From positions 1 to 44,748 of the forward strand of contig NW_027018303.1 of assembly GCF_032854445.1 (NCBI RefSeq): DNA of 44,748 nucleotides, given 5' to 3'. This document shows positions 1 through 13,220 of the stretch, one piece after another (position 1 is the stretch's first letter; each line of letters begins with the position of its first letter). The DNA is from Liolophura sinensis (taxonomy: Eukaryota > Mollusca > Polyplacophora > Chitonida > Chitonidae). The notes under the pieces are model-generated. The model worked only from the letters and a program-made list of their open reading frames with translations. It was not told the DNA's origin and did no database searches. The translations under genes were made by a program, and so were the position numbers.

Positions 1-3000
1 TATAAGTTATGTGCCCTTCGGTAGCCCAGACGACGTCAAATCTTTGGGCCAAGCCCATTTAACTCACCCAGCAAATGTCTTACTTCTAAGTCTAAGACAA
101 TCTCAATGTCTTTATCTACATGTAGAAAAACCACACCGTTTGTATATAAAAAAAAAACACAAGGTACTTGATACAGTCCGCTGTAAAAAGTACAATTGAA
201 CACTGACCCACATCAATAAGGTGCCAAAAGATGCGCAGTTGGGCCAGGCATCTCCAGCTGTTGAAAAATTGCAAATTTCCTTGGTTTCCATGGAGTAAGA
301 GCCGTTGCTGGGCACGTGATCTTGACATCAATGATTATTCGTTTGTGGCTACAGCCAAAAGTATTGGTCGGAGAGCAACGCGGTTTGCACCATTCGATTT
401 CTCGTCAAAAAATACGTCGGATTAGCCTCTTACCAGCAGCATTGGAACAGTTTTTCTACTTTTGGATTTTTACCTGGTCTTTTTGCGAATTGAAATCGGC
501 TACATTAACTATGTACAATCGCGACTGGTCATTACTATATTCAACATTTCATTATAAGTTATGTGCCCTTCGGTAGCCCAGACGACGTCAAATCTTTGGG
601 CCAAGCCCATTTAACTCACCAGCAAATGACTTACTTCTAAGTCGAAGACAAACTCAATGTCTTTATCTACATGTAGAAAAACCACACCATTTGTATATAA
701 AAAAACACAAGGTACATGATACAGTCTGCTGTAAAAAAGTACAATTGAACACTGACCCACATCAATAAGGTGCCAAAAGATGCGCAATTGGGCCAGGCAT
801 CTCCAGCTGTTGAAAAATTGCAAATTTCCTTGGTTTCCATGGAGTAAGAGCCGTTGCTGGGCACGTGATCTTGACATCAATGATTATTCATTTGTGGCTA
901 CAGCCAAAAGTATTAGCGCGGTTTGCACCATTCGATTTCTCGTCAAAAAGTACGTCGGATTAGCCTCTTACCAGCAGCATTGGAACAGTTTTTTTACTTT
1001 TGGATTTTTGCCTGGTCTTTTTTCTAATTGAAATCGGCTACATAAACTATGTACAATCGCGACTGGTCATTACTATATTCAACTTTTCATTATAAGTTAT
1101 GTGCCCTTCGGTAGCCCAGACGACGTCAAATCTTTGGGCCAAGCCCATTTAACTCACCCAGCAAATGTCTTACTTCTAAGTCGAAGACAAACTCAATGTC
1201 TTTATCTACATGTAGAAAAACCACACCATTTGTATATAAAAAAACACAAGGTACATGATACAGTCTGCTGTAAAAAAGTACAATTGAACACTGACCCACA
1301 TCAATAAGGTGCCAAAAGATGCGCAATTGGGCCAGGCATCTCCAGCTGTTGAAAAATTGCAAATTTCCTTGGTTTCCATGGAGTAAGAGCCGTTGCTGGG
1401 CACGTGATCTTGACATCAATGATTATTCATTTGTGGCTACAGCCAAAAGTATTGGTCGGAGAGCAACGCGGTTTGCACCATTCGATTTCTCGTCAAAAAA
1501 TACGTCGGATTAGCCTCTTACAGCAGCATTGGAACAGTTTTTTCCACTTTTGGATTTTTGCCTGGTCTTTTTGCTAATTGAAATCGGCTACATTAACTAT
1601 GTACAATCGCGACTGGTCATTACTATATTCAACTTTTCATTATAAGTTATGTGCCCTTCGGTAGCCCAGACGACGTCAAATCTTTGGGCCAAGCCCATTT
1701 AACTCACCCAGCAAATGTCTTACTTCTAAGTCGAAGACAAACTCAATGTCTTTATCTACATGTAGAAAAACCACACCATTTGTTATAAAAAAAAACACAA
1801 GGTACATGATACAGTCTGCTGTAAAAAGTACAATTGAACACTGACCCACATCAATAAGGTGCCCAAAAGATGCGCAATTGGGCCAGGCATCTCCAGCTGT
1901 TCAAAAACTGCAAATTTCCTTGGTTTCCATGGAGTAAGAGCCGTTGCTGGGCACGTGATCTTGACATCAATGATTTTTCATTTGTGGCTACAGCCAAAAG
2001 TATTGGTCGGAGAGCAACGCGGTTTGCACCATTCGATTTCTCGTGAAAAATACGTCGGATTAGCCTCTTACCAGCTAGCATTGGAACAGTTTTTCCACTT
2101 TTGGATTTTTGCCTGGTATTTTTTATAATTGAAATCGGCTACATTAACTATGTACAATCGCGACTGGTCATTACTATATTCAACTTTTCATTATAAGTTA
2201 TGTGCCCTTCGGTAGCCCAGACGACGTCAAATCTTTGGGCCAAGCCCATTTAACTCACCCAGCAAATGTCTTACTTCTAAGTCGAAGACAAACTCAATGT
2301 CTTTATCTACATGTAGAAAAACCACACCGATTTGTATATAAAAAAAAACACAAGGTACTTGATACAGTCCGCTGTAAAATGTACAATTGAACACTGACCC
2401 ACATCAATAAGGTGCCAAAAGATGCGCAGTTGGGCCAGGCATCTCCAGCTGTTCAAAAATTGCAAATTTCTATGGTTTCCATGGAGTAAGAGCCGTTGCT
2501 GGGCACGTGATCTTGACATCAATGATTATTCAATTGTGGCTACAAGCCAAAAGTATTGGTCGGAGAGCAACGCGGTTTGCACCATTCGATTTCTCGTTAC
2601 AAAATACGTCGGATTAGCCTCTTACCAGCAGCATTGGAACAGTTTTTCCACTTTTGGATTTTTGCCTGGTCTTTTTGCGAATTGAAATCGGCCACATTTA
2701 CTATGTACCATTGCGACTGGTCATTACTATATTCAACTTTTCATTATAAGTTATGTGCCCTTTCGGTAGCCCAGAAGACGTCAAATCTTTGGGCAAAGCC
2801 CATTTAACTCACCCAGCAAATGTCTTACTTCTAAGTCGAAAGACAAACTCAATGTCTTTATCTACATGTAGAAAAACCACACCATTTGTATATAAAAAAA
2901 CACAAGGTACTTGATACAGGCAGCTGTAAAAAGTACAATTGAACACTGACCCACATCAATAAGGTGCCAAAAGATGCGCAATTGAGCCAGGCATCTCAAG

Positions 3001-3366
3001 CTGTTGAAAAATTGCAAATTTCCTTGGTTTCCATGGAATAAGAGCCGTTGCTGGGCACGTGATCTTGACATCAATGATTATTCAATTGTGGCTATAGCCA
3101 AAAGTATTGGTCGGAGAGCAACGCGGTTTGCACCATTCGATTTCTCGTCAAAAAATACGTCGGATTAGCCTCTTACAGCAGCATTGGAAACAGTTTTTTC
3201 CACTTTTGGATTTTTGCCTGGTCTTTTTGCGAATTGAAATCTGCTACATTTACTATGTACCACAGCGACTGGTCATTACTATATTCAACTTTTCATTATA
3301 AGTTATGTGCCCTTCGGTAGCCCAGATGACGTCAAATCTTTGGGCCAAGCCCATTTAACTCACCCA
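1..3366 (+). repeat. Six-monomer duplicated block, left copy (error-rich)
   Basis: Monomers 1-6 and the start of 7 match monomers 18-23 and the start of 24 (9,362-12,730) in order, including rare states: ACAATCTCAATG, ATTCGTTTGTGG, CAGCAAATGAC, CTACATAAAC, TTTTTTATAATTG, CGTTACAAAATACG, GGGCAAAGCCC, TTGAGCCAGG and GCTATAGCC. This copy carries many extra one- or two-base insertions and deletions and an 11-bp loss near 915 that the partner lacks. The match breaks where monomer 7 reads CACCCAGCAAATG and monomer 24 reads CACCCCGCAAATG. Confidence 0.9.
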
Positions 3367-4962
3367 GCAAATGTCTTACTTCTAAGTCGAAGAAAAACTC
3401 AATGTCTTTATCTACATGTAGAAAAACCACACATTTGCATATAAAAAAAACACAAGGTACTTGATACAGTCCGCTGTAGAAGAAAGTACAATTGAACACT
3501 GACCCACATCAATAAGGTGCCAAAAGATGCGCAATTGGGCCAGGCATCTCCAGCTGTTGAAAAATTGCAAATTTCCCTTGGTTTCCATGGAGTAAGAGCC
3601 GTTGCTGGGCACGTGATCTTGACATCAATGATTATTCATTTGTGGCTACAGCCAAAAGTATTGGTCGGAGAGCAACGCGGTTTGCACCATTCGATTTCTC
3701 GTCAAAAAATACGTCGGATTAGCCTCTTACCAGCAGCATTGGAACAGTTTTTCCACTTTTGGATTTTTGCCTGGTATTTTTTCTAATTGAAATCGGCTAC
3801 ATTAACTATGTACAATCGCGACTGGTCATTACTATATTCAACTTTTCATTATAAGTTATGTGCCATTCGGTAACACAGACGACGTCAAATCTTTGGGCCA
3901 AGCCCATTTAACTCACCTAGCAAATGTCTTACTTCTAAGTCGAAGACAAACTCAATGTCTTTATCTACATGTAGAAAAAACCACACCATTTGTATATAAA
4001 AAAACACAAGGTACATGATACAGTCTGCTGTAAAAAAGTACAATTGACATTGACCCACATCAATAAGGTGCCAAAAGATGCGCAATTGGGCCAGGCATCT
4101 CCAGCTGTTGAAAAATTGCAAATTTCCTTGGTTTCCATGGAGGTAAGAGCCGTTGCTGGGCACGTGATCTTGACATCAATGATTATTCATTTGTGGCTAC
4201 AGCCAAAAGTATTGGTCGGAGAGCAACGCGGTTTGCACCATTCGATTTCTCGTCAAAATATACGTCGGATTAGCCTCTTACCAGCAGCATTGGAACAGTT
4301 TTTTCCACTTTTGGATTTTTGCCTGGTCTTTTTGCGAATTGAAATCGGCTACATTAACTATGTACAATCGCGACTGGTCATTACTATATTCAACTTTTCA
4401 TTATAAGTTATGTGCCATTCGGTAGCCCAGACGACGTCAAATCTTTGGGCCAAGCCCATTTAACTCACCCAGCAAATGTCTTACTTCTAAGTCGAAGACA
4501 AACTCAATGTCTTTATCTACATGTAGAAAAACCACACCATTTGTATATGAAAAAAACACAAGGTACATGATACAGTCTGCTGTAAAAAGTACAATTGAAC
4601 ACTGACCCACATCAATAAGGTGCCAAAAGATGCGCAATTGGGCCAGGCATCTCCAGCTGTTAAAAAAAAGGCAAATTTCCTTGGTTTCCATGGAGTAAGA
4701 GCCGTTGCTGGGCACGTGATCTTGACATCAATGATTATTCATTTGTGGCTACAGCCAAAAGTATTGGTCGGAGAGCAACGCGGTTTGCACCATTCGATTT
4801 CTCGTCAAAAAATACGTCGGATTAGCCTCTTACCAGCAGCATTGGAACAGTTTTTCCACTTTTGGATTTTTGCCTGGTATTTTTTCTAATTGAAATCGGC
4901 TACATTAACTATGTACAATCGCGACTGGTCATTACTATATTCAACTTTTCATTATAAGTTAT

Positions 4963-6068
4963 GTGCCCTTCGGTAGCCCAGACGACGTCAAATCTTTGGG
5001 CCAAGCCCATTTAACTCACCCAGCAAATGTCTTACTTCTAAGTCGAAGACAAACTCAATGTCTTTATCTACATGTAGAAAAACCACACCATATGTATATA
5101 AAAAAAAACACAAGGTACTTGATACAGTCCCGCTGTAAAATGTACAATTGAACACTGACCCACATCAATAAGGTGCCAAAAGATGCGCAATTGGGCCAGG
5201 CATCTCCAGCTGTTGAAAAATTGCAAATTTCTATGGTTTCCATGGAGTAAGAGCCGTTGCTGGGCACGTGATCTTGACATCAATGATTATTCATTTGTAG
5301 CTACAGCCAAAAGTATTGGTCGGAGAGCAACGCGGTTTGCACCATTCGATTTCTCGTCAAAAAATACGTCGGATTAGCCTCTTACCAGCAGCATTGGAAC
5401 AGTTTTTCCACTTTTGGATTTTTACCTGGTCTTTTTGCTAATTCAAATCGGCTACATTAACTATGTACAATCGCGACTGGTCATTACTATATTCAACTTT
5501 TCATTATAAGTTATGTGCCCTTCGGTAGCCCAGACGACGTCAAATCTTTGGGCCAAGCCCATTTAACTCACCCAGCAAATGTCTTACTTCTAAGTCGAAG
5601 ACAAACTCAATGTCTTTATCTACATGTAGAAAAACCACACCATTTGTATATAAAAAAACACAAGGTACATTTTACAGTCTGCTGTAAAAAAGTACAATTG
5701 AACATTGACCCACATCAATAAGGTGCCAAAAGATGCGCAATTGGGCCAGGCATCTCCAGCTGTTGAAAAATTGCAAATTTCCTTGGTTTCCATGGAGTAA
5801 GAGCCGTTGCTGGGCACGTGATCTTGACATCAATGATTATTCATTTGTGGCTACAGCCAAAAGTATTGGGTCGGAGAGCAAACGCGGTTTGCACCATTCG
5901 ATTTCTCGTCCAAAATATACGTCGGATTAGCCTCTTACCAGCAGCATTGGAACAGTTTTTCCACTTTTGGATTTTTGCCTGGTCTTTTTGCGAATTGAAA
6001 TCGGCTACATTATACTTTGTACAATCGCGACTGGTCATTACTATATTCAACTTTTCATTATAAGTTAT
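4963..6068 (+). repeat. Two-monomer block shared with 17,619-18,719
   Basis: Monomers 10-11 correspond to monomers 33-34. The first of each pair carries TTTGTAGCTACAGCC and TTTTTACCTGG followed by a CTTCAAATCGG- or ATTCAAATCGG-type ending. The second carries GTACATTTTACAG, GAACATTGACCC and GTCCAAAATATACG. The left copy also has indels typical of the first 6.5 kb (ATTGGGTCGG, GCAAACGCGG). Confidence 0.8.
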
Positions 6069-7720
6069 GTGCCCTTCGGTAGCCCAGACGACGTCAAATC
6101 TTTGGGCCAAGCCCATTTAACTCACCCAGCAAATGTCTTACTTCTAAGTCGAAGACAAACTCAATGTCTTTATCTACATGTAGAAAAACCACACCATTTG
6201 TATATAAAAAAACACAAGGTACATGATACAGTCTGCTGTAAAAAAGTACAATTGAACACTGACCCACATCAATAAGGTGCCAAAAGATGCGCAATTGGGC
6301 CAGGCATCTCCAGCTGTTGAAAAATTGCAAATTTCCTTGGTTTCCATGGAGTAAGAGCCGTTGCTGGGCACGTGATCTTGACATCAATGATTATTCATTT
6401 GTGGCTACAGCCAAAAGTATTAGTCGGAGAGCAACGCGGTTTGCACCATTCGATTTCTCGTCAAAAAAATACGTCGGATTAGCCTCTTACCAGCAGCATT
6501 GGAACAGTTTTTCCACTTTTGGATTTTTGCCTGGTCTTTTTGCTAATTGAAATCGGCTACATTAACTATGTACAATCGCGACTGGTCATTACTATATTCA
6601 ACTTTTCATTATAAGTTATGTGCCCTTCGGTAGCCCAGACGACGTCAAATCTTTGGGCCAAGCCCATTTAACTCACCCAGCAAATGTCTTACTTCTAAGT
6701 CGAAGACAAACTCAATGTCTTTATCTACATGTAGAAAAACCACACCATTTGTATATAAAAAAACACAAGGTACATGATACAGTCTGCTGTAAAAAAGTAC
6801 AATTGAACACTGACCCACATCAATAAGGTGCCAAAAGATGCGCAATTGGGCCAGGCATCTCCAGCTGTTCAAAAACTGCAAATTTCCTTGGTTTCCATGG
6901 AGTAAGAGCCGTTGCTGGGCACGTGATCTTGACATCAATGATTATTCATTTGTGGCTACAGCCAAAAGTATTGGTCGGAGAGCAACGCGGTTTGCACCAT
7001 TCGATTTCTCGTCAAAAAATACGTCGGATTAGCCTCTTACCAGCAGCATTGGAACAGTTTTTCCACTTTTGGATTTTTGCCTGGTATTTTTTCTAATTGA
7101 AATCGGCTACATTAACTATGTACAATCGCGACTGGTCATTACTATATTCAACTTTTCATTATAAGTTATGTGCCCTTCGGTAGCCCAGACGACGTCAAAT
7201 CTTTGGGCCAAGCCCATTTAACTCACCCAGCAAATGTCTTACTTCTAAGTCGAAGACAAACTCAATGTCTTTATCTACATGTAGAAAAACCACACCATTT
7301 GTATATAAAAAAAAACACAAGGTACTTGATACAGTCCGCTGTAAAATGTACAATTGAACACTGACCCACATCAATAAGGTGCCAAAAGATGCGCAATTGG
7401 GCCAGGCATCTCCAGCTGTTCAAAAATTGCAAATTTCTATGGTTTCCATGGAGTAAGAGCCGTTGCTGGGCACGTGATCTTGACATCAATGATTATTCAT
7501 TTGTGGCTACAGCCAAAAGTATTGGTCGGAGAGCAACGCGGTTTGCACCATTCGATTTCTCGTTACAAAATACGTCGGATTAGCCTCTTACCAGCAGCAT
7601 TGGAACAGTTTTTCCACTTTTGGATTTTTGCCTGGTCTTTTTGCGAATTGAAATCGGCTACATTTACTATGTACCATTGCGACTGGTCATTACTATATTC
7701 AACTTTTCATTATAAGTTAT

Positions 7721-8820
7721 GTGCCCCTCGGTAGCCCAGATGACGTCAAATCTTTGGGCCAAGCCCATTTAACTCACCCCGCAAATGTCTTACTTCTAAG
7801 TGGAAGACAAACTCAATGTCTTTATCTACATGTAGAAAAACCACACCATTTGTATATAAAAAAAACACAAGGTACTTGATACAGTCCGCTGTAAAAAGTA
7901 CAATTAAACACTGACCCACATCAATAAGGTGACAAAAGATCCGCAATTGGGCCAGGCATCTCCAGCTGTTGAAAAATTGCAAATTTCTATGGTTTCCATG
8001 GAGTAAGAGCCGTTGCTGGGCACGTGATCTTGACATCATTGATTATTCAATTGTGGCTACAGCCAAAAGTATTGGTCGGAGAGCAACGCGGTTTGCACCA
8101 TTCGATTTCTCGTTACAAAATACGTCGGATTAGCCTCTTACCAGCAGCATTGGAACAGTTTTTCCACTTTTGGATTTTTGCCTGGATTTTTTGCGAATTG
8201 AAATCGGCCACATTTACTATGTACCATCGCGACTGGTCATTACTATATTCAACTTTTTATTATAAGTTATGTGCCCTTCGGTAGCCCAGACGACGTCAAA
8301 TCTTTGGGCCCAGCCCATTTAACTCACCCAGCAAATGTCTTACTTCTAAGTCGAAGACAAACTCAAAGTCTTTATCTACATGTAGAAAAACCACACCATT
8401 TGAATATATAAAAACACAAGGTACTTGATACAGTCTGCTTTAAAAAGTACAATTGAACACTGACCCACATCAATAAGGTGCCAAAAGATGCGCAATTGGG
8501 CCAGGCATCTCCAGCTGTTGAAAAATTGCAAATTTCCTTGGTTTCCATGGAGTAAGAGCCGTTGCTGGGCACGTGATCTTGACATCAATGATTATTCATT
8601 TGTGGCTACAGCCAACAGTATTGGTCGGAGAGCAACGCGGTTTGCACCATTCGATTTCTCGTCCAAAATATACGTCGGATTAGCCTCTTACCAGCAGCAT
8701 TGGAACAGTTTTTCCACTTTTGGATTTTTGCCTGGTCTTTTTGCTAATTGAAATCGGCTACATTAACTATGTACAATCGCGACTGGTCATTACTATATTC
8801 AACTTTTCATTATAAGTTAT
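7721..8820 (+). repeat. Two-monomer duplicated block, left copy (partner 12,671-13,769)
   Basis: Monomers 15-16 match monomers 24-25 at an offset of 4,950 bp. They share CAGATGACGTC, CACCCCGCAAATG, AGTGGAAGAC, CAATTAAACAC, GTGACAAAAG, CATCATTGATT, GGATTTTTTGCG, GGGCCCAGCCC and GCCAACAGT. The left copy differs by small changes (GCCCCTCGG, GATCCGCAATT, CTCAAAGTC, GCTTTAAAAAG, GTCCAAAATATACG). The last of these is also found in monomers 11, 17 and 34, which suggests a short conversion tract. Confidence 0.85.
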
Positions 8821-9922
8821 GTGCCCTTCGGTAGCCCAGACGACGTCAAATCTTTGGGCCAAGCCCATTTAACTCACCCAGCAAATGTCTTACTTCTAAG
8901 TCGAAGACAAACTCAATGTCTTTATCTACATGTAGAAAAACCACACCATTTGTATATAAAAAAACACAAGGTACATTTTACAGTCTGCTGTAAAAAAGTA
9001 CAATTGAACATTGACCCACATCAAAAAGGTGCCAAAAGATGCGCAATTGGGCCAGGCATCTCCAGCTGTTGAAAAATTGCAAATTTCCTTGGTTTCCATG
9101 GAGTAAGAGCCGTTGCTGGGCACGTGATCTTGACATCAATGATTATTCATTTGTGGCTACAGCCAAAAGTATTGGTCGGAGAGCAACGCGGTTTGCACCA
9201 TTCGATTTCTCGTCCAAAATATACGTCGGATTAGCCTCTTACCAGCAGCATTGGAACAGTTTTTCCACTTTTGGATTTTTGCCTGGTCTTTTTGCGAATT
9301 GAAATCGGCTACATTAACTTTGTACAATCGCGACTGGTCATTACTATATTCAACTTTTCATTATAAGTTATGTGCCCTTCGGTAGCCCAGACGACGTCAA
9401 ATCTTTGGGCCAAGCCCATTTAACTCACCCAGCAAATGTCTTACTTCTAAGTCGAAGACAATCTCAATGTCTTTATCTACATGTAGAAAAACCACACCGT
9501 TTGTATATAAAAAAAAACACAAGGTACTTGATACAGTCCGCTGTAAAAAGTACAATTGAACACTGACCCACATCAATAAGGTGCCAAAAGATGCGCAGTT
9601 GGGCCAGGCATCTCCAGCTGTTGAAAAATTGCAAATTTCCTTGGTTTCCATGGAGTAAGAGCCGTTGCTGGGCACGTGATCTTGACATCAATGATTATTC
9701 GTTTGTGGCTACAGCCAAAAGTATTGGTCGGAGAGCAACGCGGTTTGCACCATTCGATTTCTCGTCAAAAAATACGTCGGATTAGCCTCTTACCAGCAGC
9801 ATTGGAACAGTTTTTCTACTTTTGGATTTTTACCTGGTCTTTTTGCGAATTGAAATCGGCTACATTAACTATGTACAATCGCGACTGGTCATTACTATAT
9901 TCAACATTTCATTATAAGTTAT
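8821..9922 (+). repeat. Two-monomer block shared with 18,169-19,271
   Basis: Monomers 17-18 correspond to monomers 34-35. Monomers 17 and 34 share GTACATTTTACAG, GAACATTGACCC, GTCCAAAATATACG and TTAACTTTGTAC. Monomers 18 and 35 share CACCGTTTG, GCGCAGTTGGG, TTTTTCTAC and TTTTTACCTGG. Monomer 35 adds private changes: GGTATCCCAG, GATTTGTCG and ATTAAAACTATG. Monomer 34 alone has CTACACGTAG in place of the palindromic CTACATGTAG. Confidence 0.8.
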
Positions 9923-12730
9923 GTGCCCTTCGGTAGCCCAGACGACGTCAAATCTTTGGGCCAAGCCCATTTAACTCACCCAGCAAATGACTTACTTCTA
10001 AGTCGAAGACAAACTCAATGTCTTTATCTACATGTAGAAAAACCACACCATTTGTATATAAAAAAACACAAGGTACATGATACAGTCTGCTGTAAAAAAG
10101 TACAATTGAACACTGACCCACATCAATAAGGTGCCAAAAGATGCGCAATTGGGCCAGGCATCTCCAGCTGTTGAAAAATTGCAAATTTCCTTGGTTTCCA
10201 TGGAGTAAGAGCCGTTGCTGGGCACGTGATCTTGACATCAATGATTATTCATTTGTGGCTACAGCCAAAAGTATTAGTCGGAGAGCAACGCGGTTTGCAC
10301 CATTCGATTTCTCGTCAAAAAGTACGTCGGATTAGCCTCTTACCAGCAGCATTGGAACAGTTTTTTTACTTTTGGATTTTTGCCTGGTCTTTTTTCTAAT
10401 TGAAATCGGCTACATAAACTATGTACAATCGCGACTGGTCATTACTATATTCAACTTTTCATTATAAGTTATGTGCCCTTCGGTAGCCCAGACGACGTCA
10501 AATCTTTGGGCCAAGCCCATTTAACTCACCCAGCAAATGTCTTACTTCTAAGTCGAAGACAAACTCAATGTCTTTATCTACATGTAGAAAAACCACACCA
10601 TTTGTATATAAAAAAACACAAGGTACATGATACAGTCTGCTGTAAAAAAGTACAATTGAACACTGACCCACATCAATAAGGTGCCAAAAGATGCGCAATT
10701 GGGCCAGGCATCTCCAGCTGTTGAAAAATTGCAAATTTCCTTGGTTTCCATGGAGTAAGAGCCGTTGCTGGGCACGTGATCTTGACATCAATGATTATTC
10801 ATTTGTGGCTACAGCCAAAAGTATTGGTCGGAGAGCAACGCGGTTTGCACCATTCGATTTCTCGTCAAAAAATACGTCGGATTAGCCTCTTACCAGCAGC
10901 ATTGGAACAGTTTTTCCACTTTTGGATTTTTGCCTGGTCTTTTTGCTAATTGAAATCGGCTACATTAACTATGTACAATCGCGACTGGTCATTACTATAT
11001 TCAACTTTTCATTATAAGTTATGTGCCCTTCGGTAGCCCAGACGACGTCAAATCTTTGGGCCAAGCCCATTTAACTCACCCAGCAAATGTCTTACTTCTA
11101 AGTCGAAGACAAACTCAATGTCTTTATCTACATGTAGAAAAACCACACCATTTGTATATAAAAAAACACAAGGTACATGATACAGTCTGCTGTAAAAAGT
11201 ACAATTGAACACTGACCCACATCAATAAGGTGCCAAAAGATGCGCAATTGGGCCAGGCATCTCCAGCTGTTCAAAAACTGCAAATTTCCTTGGTTTCCAT
11301 GGAGTAAGAGCCGTTGCTGGGCACGTGATCTTGACATCAATGATTATTCATTTGTGGCTACAGCCAAAAGTATTGGTCGGAGAGCAACGCGGTTTGCACC
11401 ATTCGATTTCTCGTGAAAAATACGTCGGATTAGCCTCTTACCAGCAGCATTGGAACAGTTTTTCCACTTTTGGATTTTTGCCTGGTATTTTTTATAATTG
11501 AAATCGGCTACATTAACTATGTACAATCGCGACTGGTCATTACTATATTCAACTTTTCATTATAAGTTATGTGCCCTTCGGTAGCCCAGACGACGTCAAA
11601 TCTTTGGGCCAAGCCCATTTAACTCACCCAGCAAATGTCTTACTTCTAAGTCGAAGACAAACTCAATGTCTTTATCTACATGTAGAAAAACCACACCATT
11701 TGTATATAAAAAAAAACACAAGGTACTTGATACAGTCCGCTGTAAAATGTACAATTGAACACTGACCCACATCAATAAGGTGCCAAAAGATGCGCAGTTG
11801 GGCCAGGCATCTCCAGCTGTTCAAAAATTGCAAATTTCTATGGTTTCCATGGAGTAAGAGCCGTTGCTGGGCACGTGATCTTGACATCAATGATTATTCA
11901 ATTGTGGCTACAGCCAAAAGTATTGGTCGGAGAGCAACGCGGTTTGCACCATTCGATTTCTCGTTACAAAATACGTCGGATTAGCCTCTTACCAGCAGCA
12001 TTGGAACAGTTTTTCCACTTTTGGATTTTTGCCTGGTCTTTTTGCGAATTGAAATCGGCCACATTTACTATGTACCATTGCGACTGGTCATTACTATATT
12101 CAACTTTTCATTATAAGTTATGTGCCCTTCGGTAGCCCAGAAGACGTCAAATCTTTGGGCAAAGCCCATTTAACTCACCCAGCAAATGTCTTACTTCTAA
12201 GTCGAAGACAAACTCAATGTCTTTATCTACATGTAGAAAAACCACACCATTTGTATATAAAAAAACACAAGGTACTTGATACAGGCAGCTGTAAAAAGTA
12301 CAATTGAACACTGACCCACATCAATAAGGTGCCAAAAGATGCGCAATTGAGCCAGGCATCTCAAGCTGTTGAAAAATTGCAAATTTCCTTGGTTTCCATG
12401 GAATAAGAGCCGTTGCTGGGCACGTGATCTTGACATCAATGATTATTCAATTGTGGCTATAGCCAAAAGTATTGGTCGGAGAGCAACGCGGTTTGCACCA
12501 TTCGATTTCTCGTCAAAAAATACGTCGGATTAGCCTCTTACCAGCAGCATTGGAACAGTTTTTCCACTTTTGGATTTTTGCCTGGTCTTTTTGCGAATTG
12601 AAATCTGCTACATTTACTATGTACCACAGCGACTGGTCATTACTATATTCAACTTTTCATTATAAGTTATGTGCCCTTCGGTAGCCCAGATGACGTCAAA
12701 TCTTTGGGCCAAGCCCATTTAACTCACCCC
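9362..12730 (+). repeat. Six-monomer duplicated block, right copy (clean)
   Basis: Monomers 18-23 and the start of 24 have regular 548-551 bp spacing and match 1-3,366 at an offset of about 9,361-9,364. This copy gives the better reading of the block: each accidental-looking indel of the left copy is absent here. Confidence 0.9.
12691..12698. promoter_or_regulatory. TGACGTCA (CRE-type palindrome) variant
   Basis: Most monomers read CGACGTCA here. Monomers 7 (3,327-3,334), 15 (7,741-7,748) and 24 (12,691-12,698) have a C-to-T change at the CpG that creates the full eight-base TGACGTCA, a bZIP-type site. The three occurrences trace to shared duplicated blocks, so they need not reflect independent gains or selection. 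Confidence 0.3.
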
Positions 12731-13220
12731 GCAAATGTCTTACTTCTAAGTGGAAGACAAACTCAATGTCTTTATCTACATGTAGAAAAACCACACCATT
12801 TGTATATAAAAAAAACACAAGGTACTTGATACAGTCTGCTGTAAAAAGTACAATTAAACACTGACCCACATCAATAAGGTGACAAAAGATGCGCAATTGG
12901 GCCAGGCATCTCCAGCTGTTGAAAAATTGCAAATTTCTATGGTTTCCATGGAGTAAGAGCCGTTGCTGGGCACGTGATCTTGACATCATTGATTATTCAA
13001 TTGTGGCTACAGCCAAAAGTATTGGTCGGAGAGCAACGCGGTTTGCACCATTCGATTTCTCGTTACAAAATACGTCGGATTAGCCTCTTACCAGCAGCAT
13101 TGGAACAGTTTTTCCACTTTTGGATTTTTGCCTGGATTTTTTGCGAATTGAAATCGGCCACATTTACTATGTACCATCGCGACTGGTCATTACTATATTC
13201 AACTTTTTATTATAAGTTAT

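Larger units (their letters stand above)
1..6500. other. Indel-rich stretch, probably low-accuracy consensus at a contig end
   Basis: Single-base gains and losses, mostly in short homopolymers, are frequent here and rare afterwards. Examples: CTCACCAGC for CTCACCCAGC (about 618), CTTACAGCAGC (about 1,519), GTGCCCAAAAG (1,859), CAGCTAGCATT (about 2,072), CTACAAGCC (about 2,542), GCCCTTTCGG (about 2,758), GTCGAAAGAC (about 2,837), TTTCCCTTGG (about 3,573), GGAGGTAAG (about 4,140) and ATTGGGTCGG (about 5,867). Where the same block exists elsewhere (9,362-12,730) the indels are absent. Read errors explain this better than mutation, because real mutations in a non-coding repeat should not be confined to one end of the window and dominated by homopolymer indels. 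Confidence 0.75.

Noticed and set aside
11-199. Short forward open frames of 61-68 codons starting with GTG at each monomer start
   Set aside because: They have no ribosome-binding context, their C-terminal ends vary with the A-tract length, and they resemble no protein I know.
905-925. 11-bp deletion in monomer 2 as a biological subtype
   Set aside because: The duplicate monomer 19 has the full sequence, and the loss lies in the indel-rich stretch, so error or a private change is more likely than a subtype.
4130-4145. Strong splice-donor-like GGAGGTAAGAG in monomer 8
   Set aside because: It depends on one extra G found only in this monomer within the error-rich stretch; all other monomers read GGAGTAAGAG and no exon structure is present.
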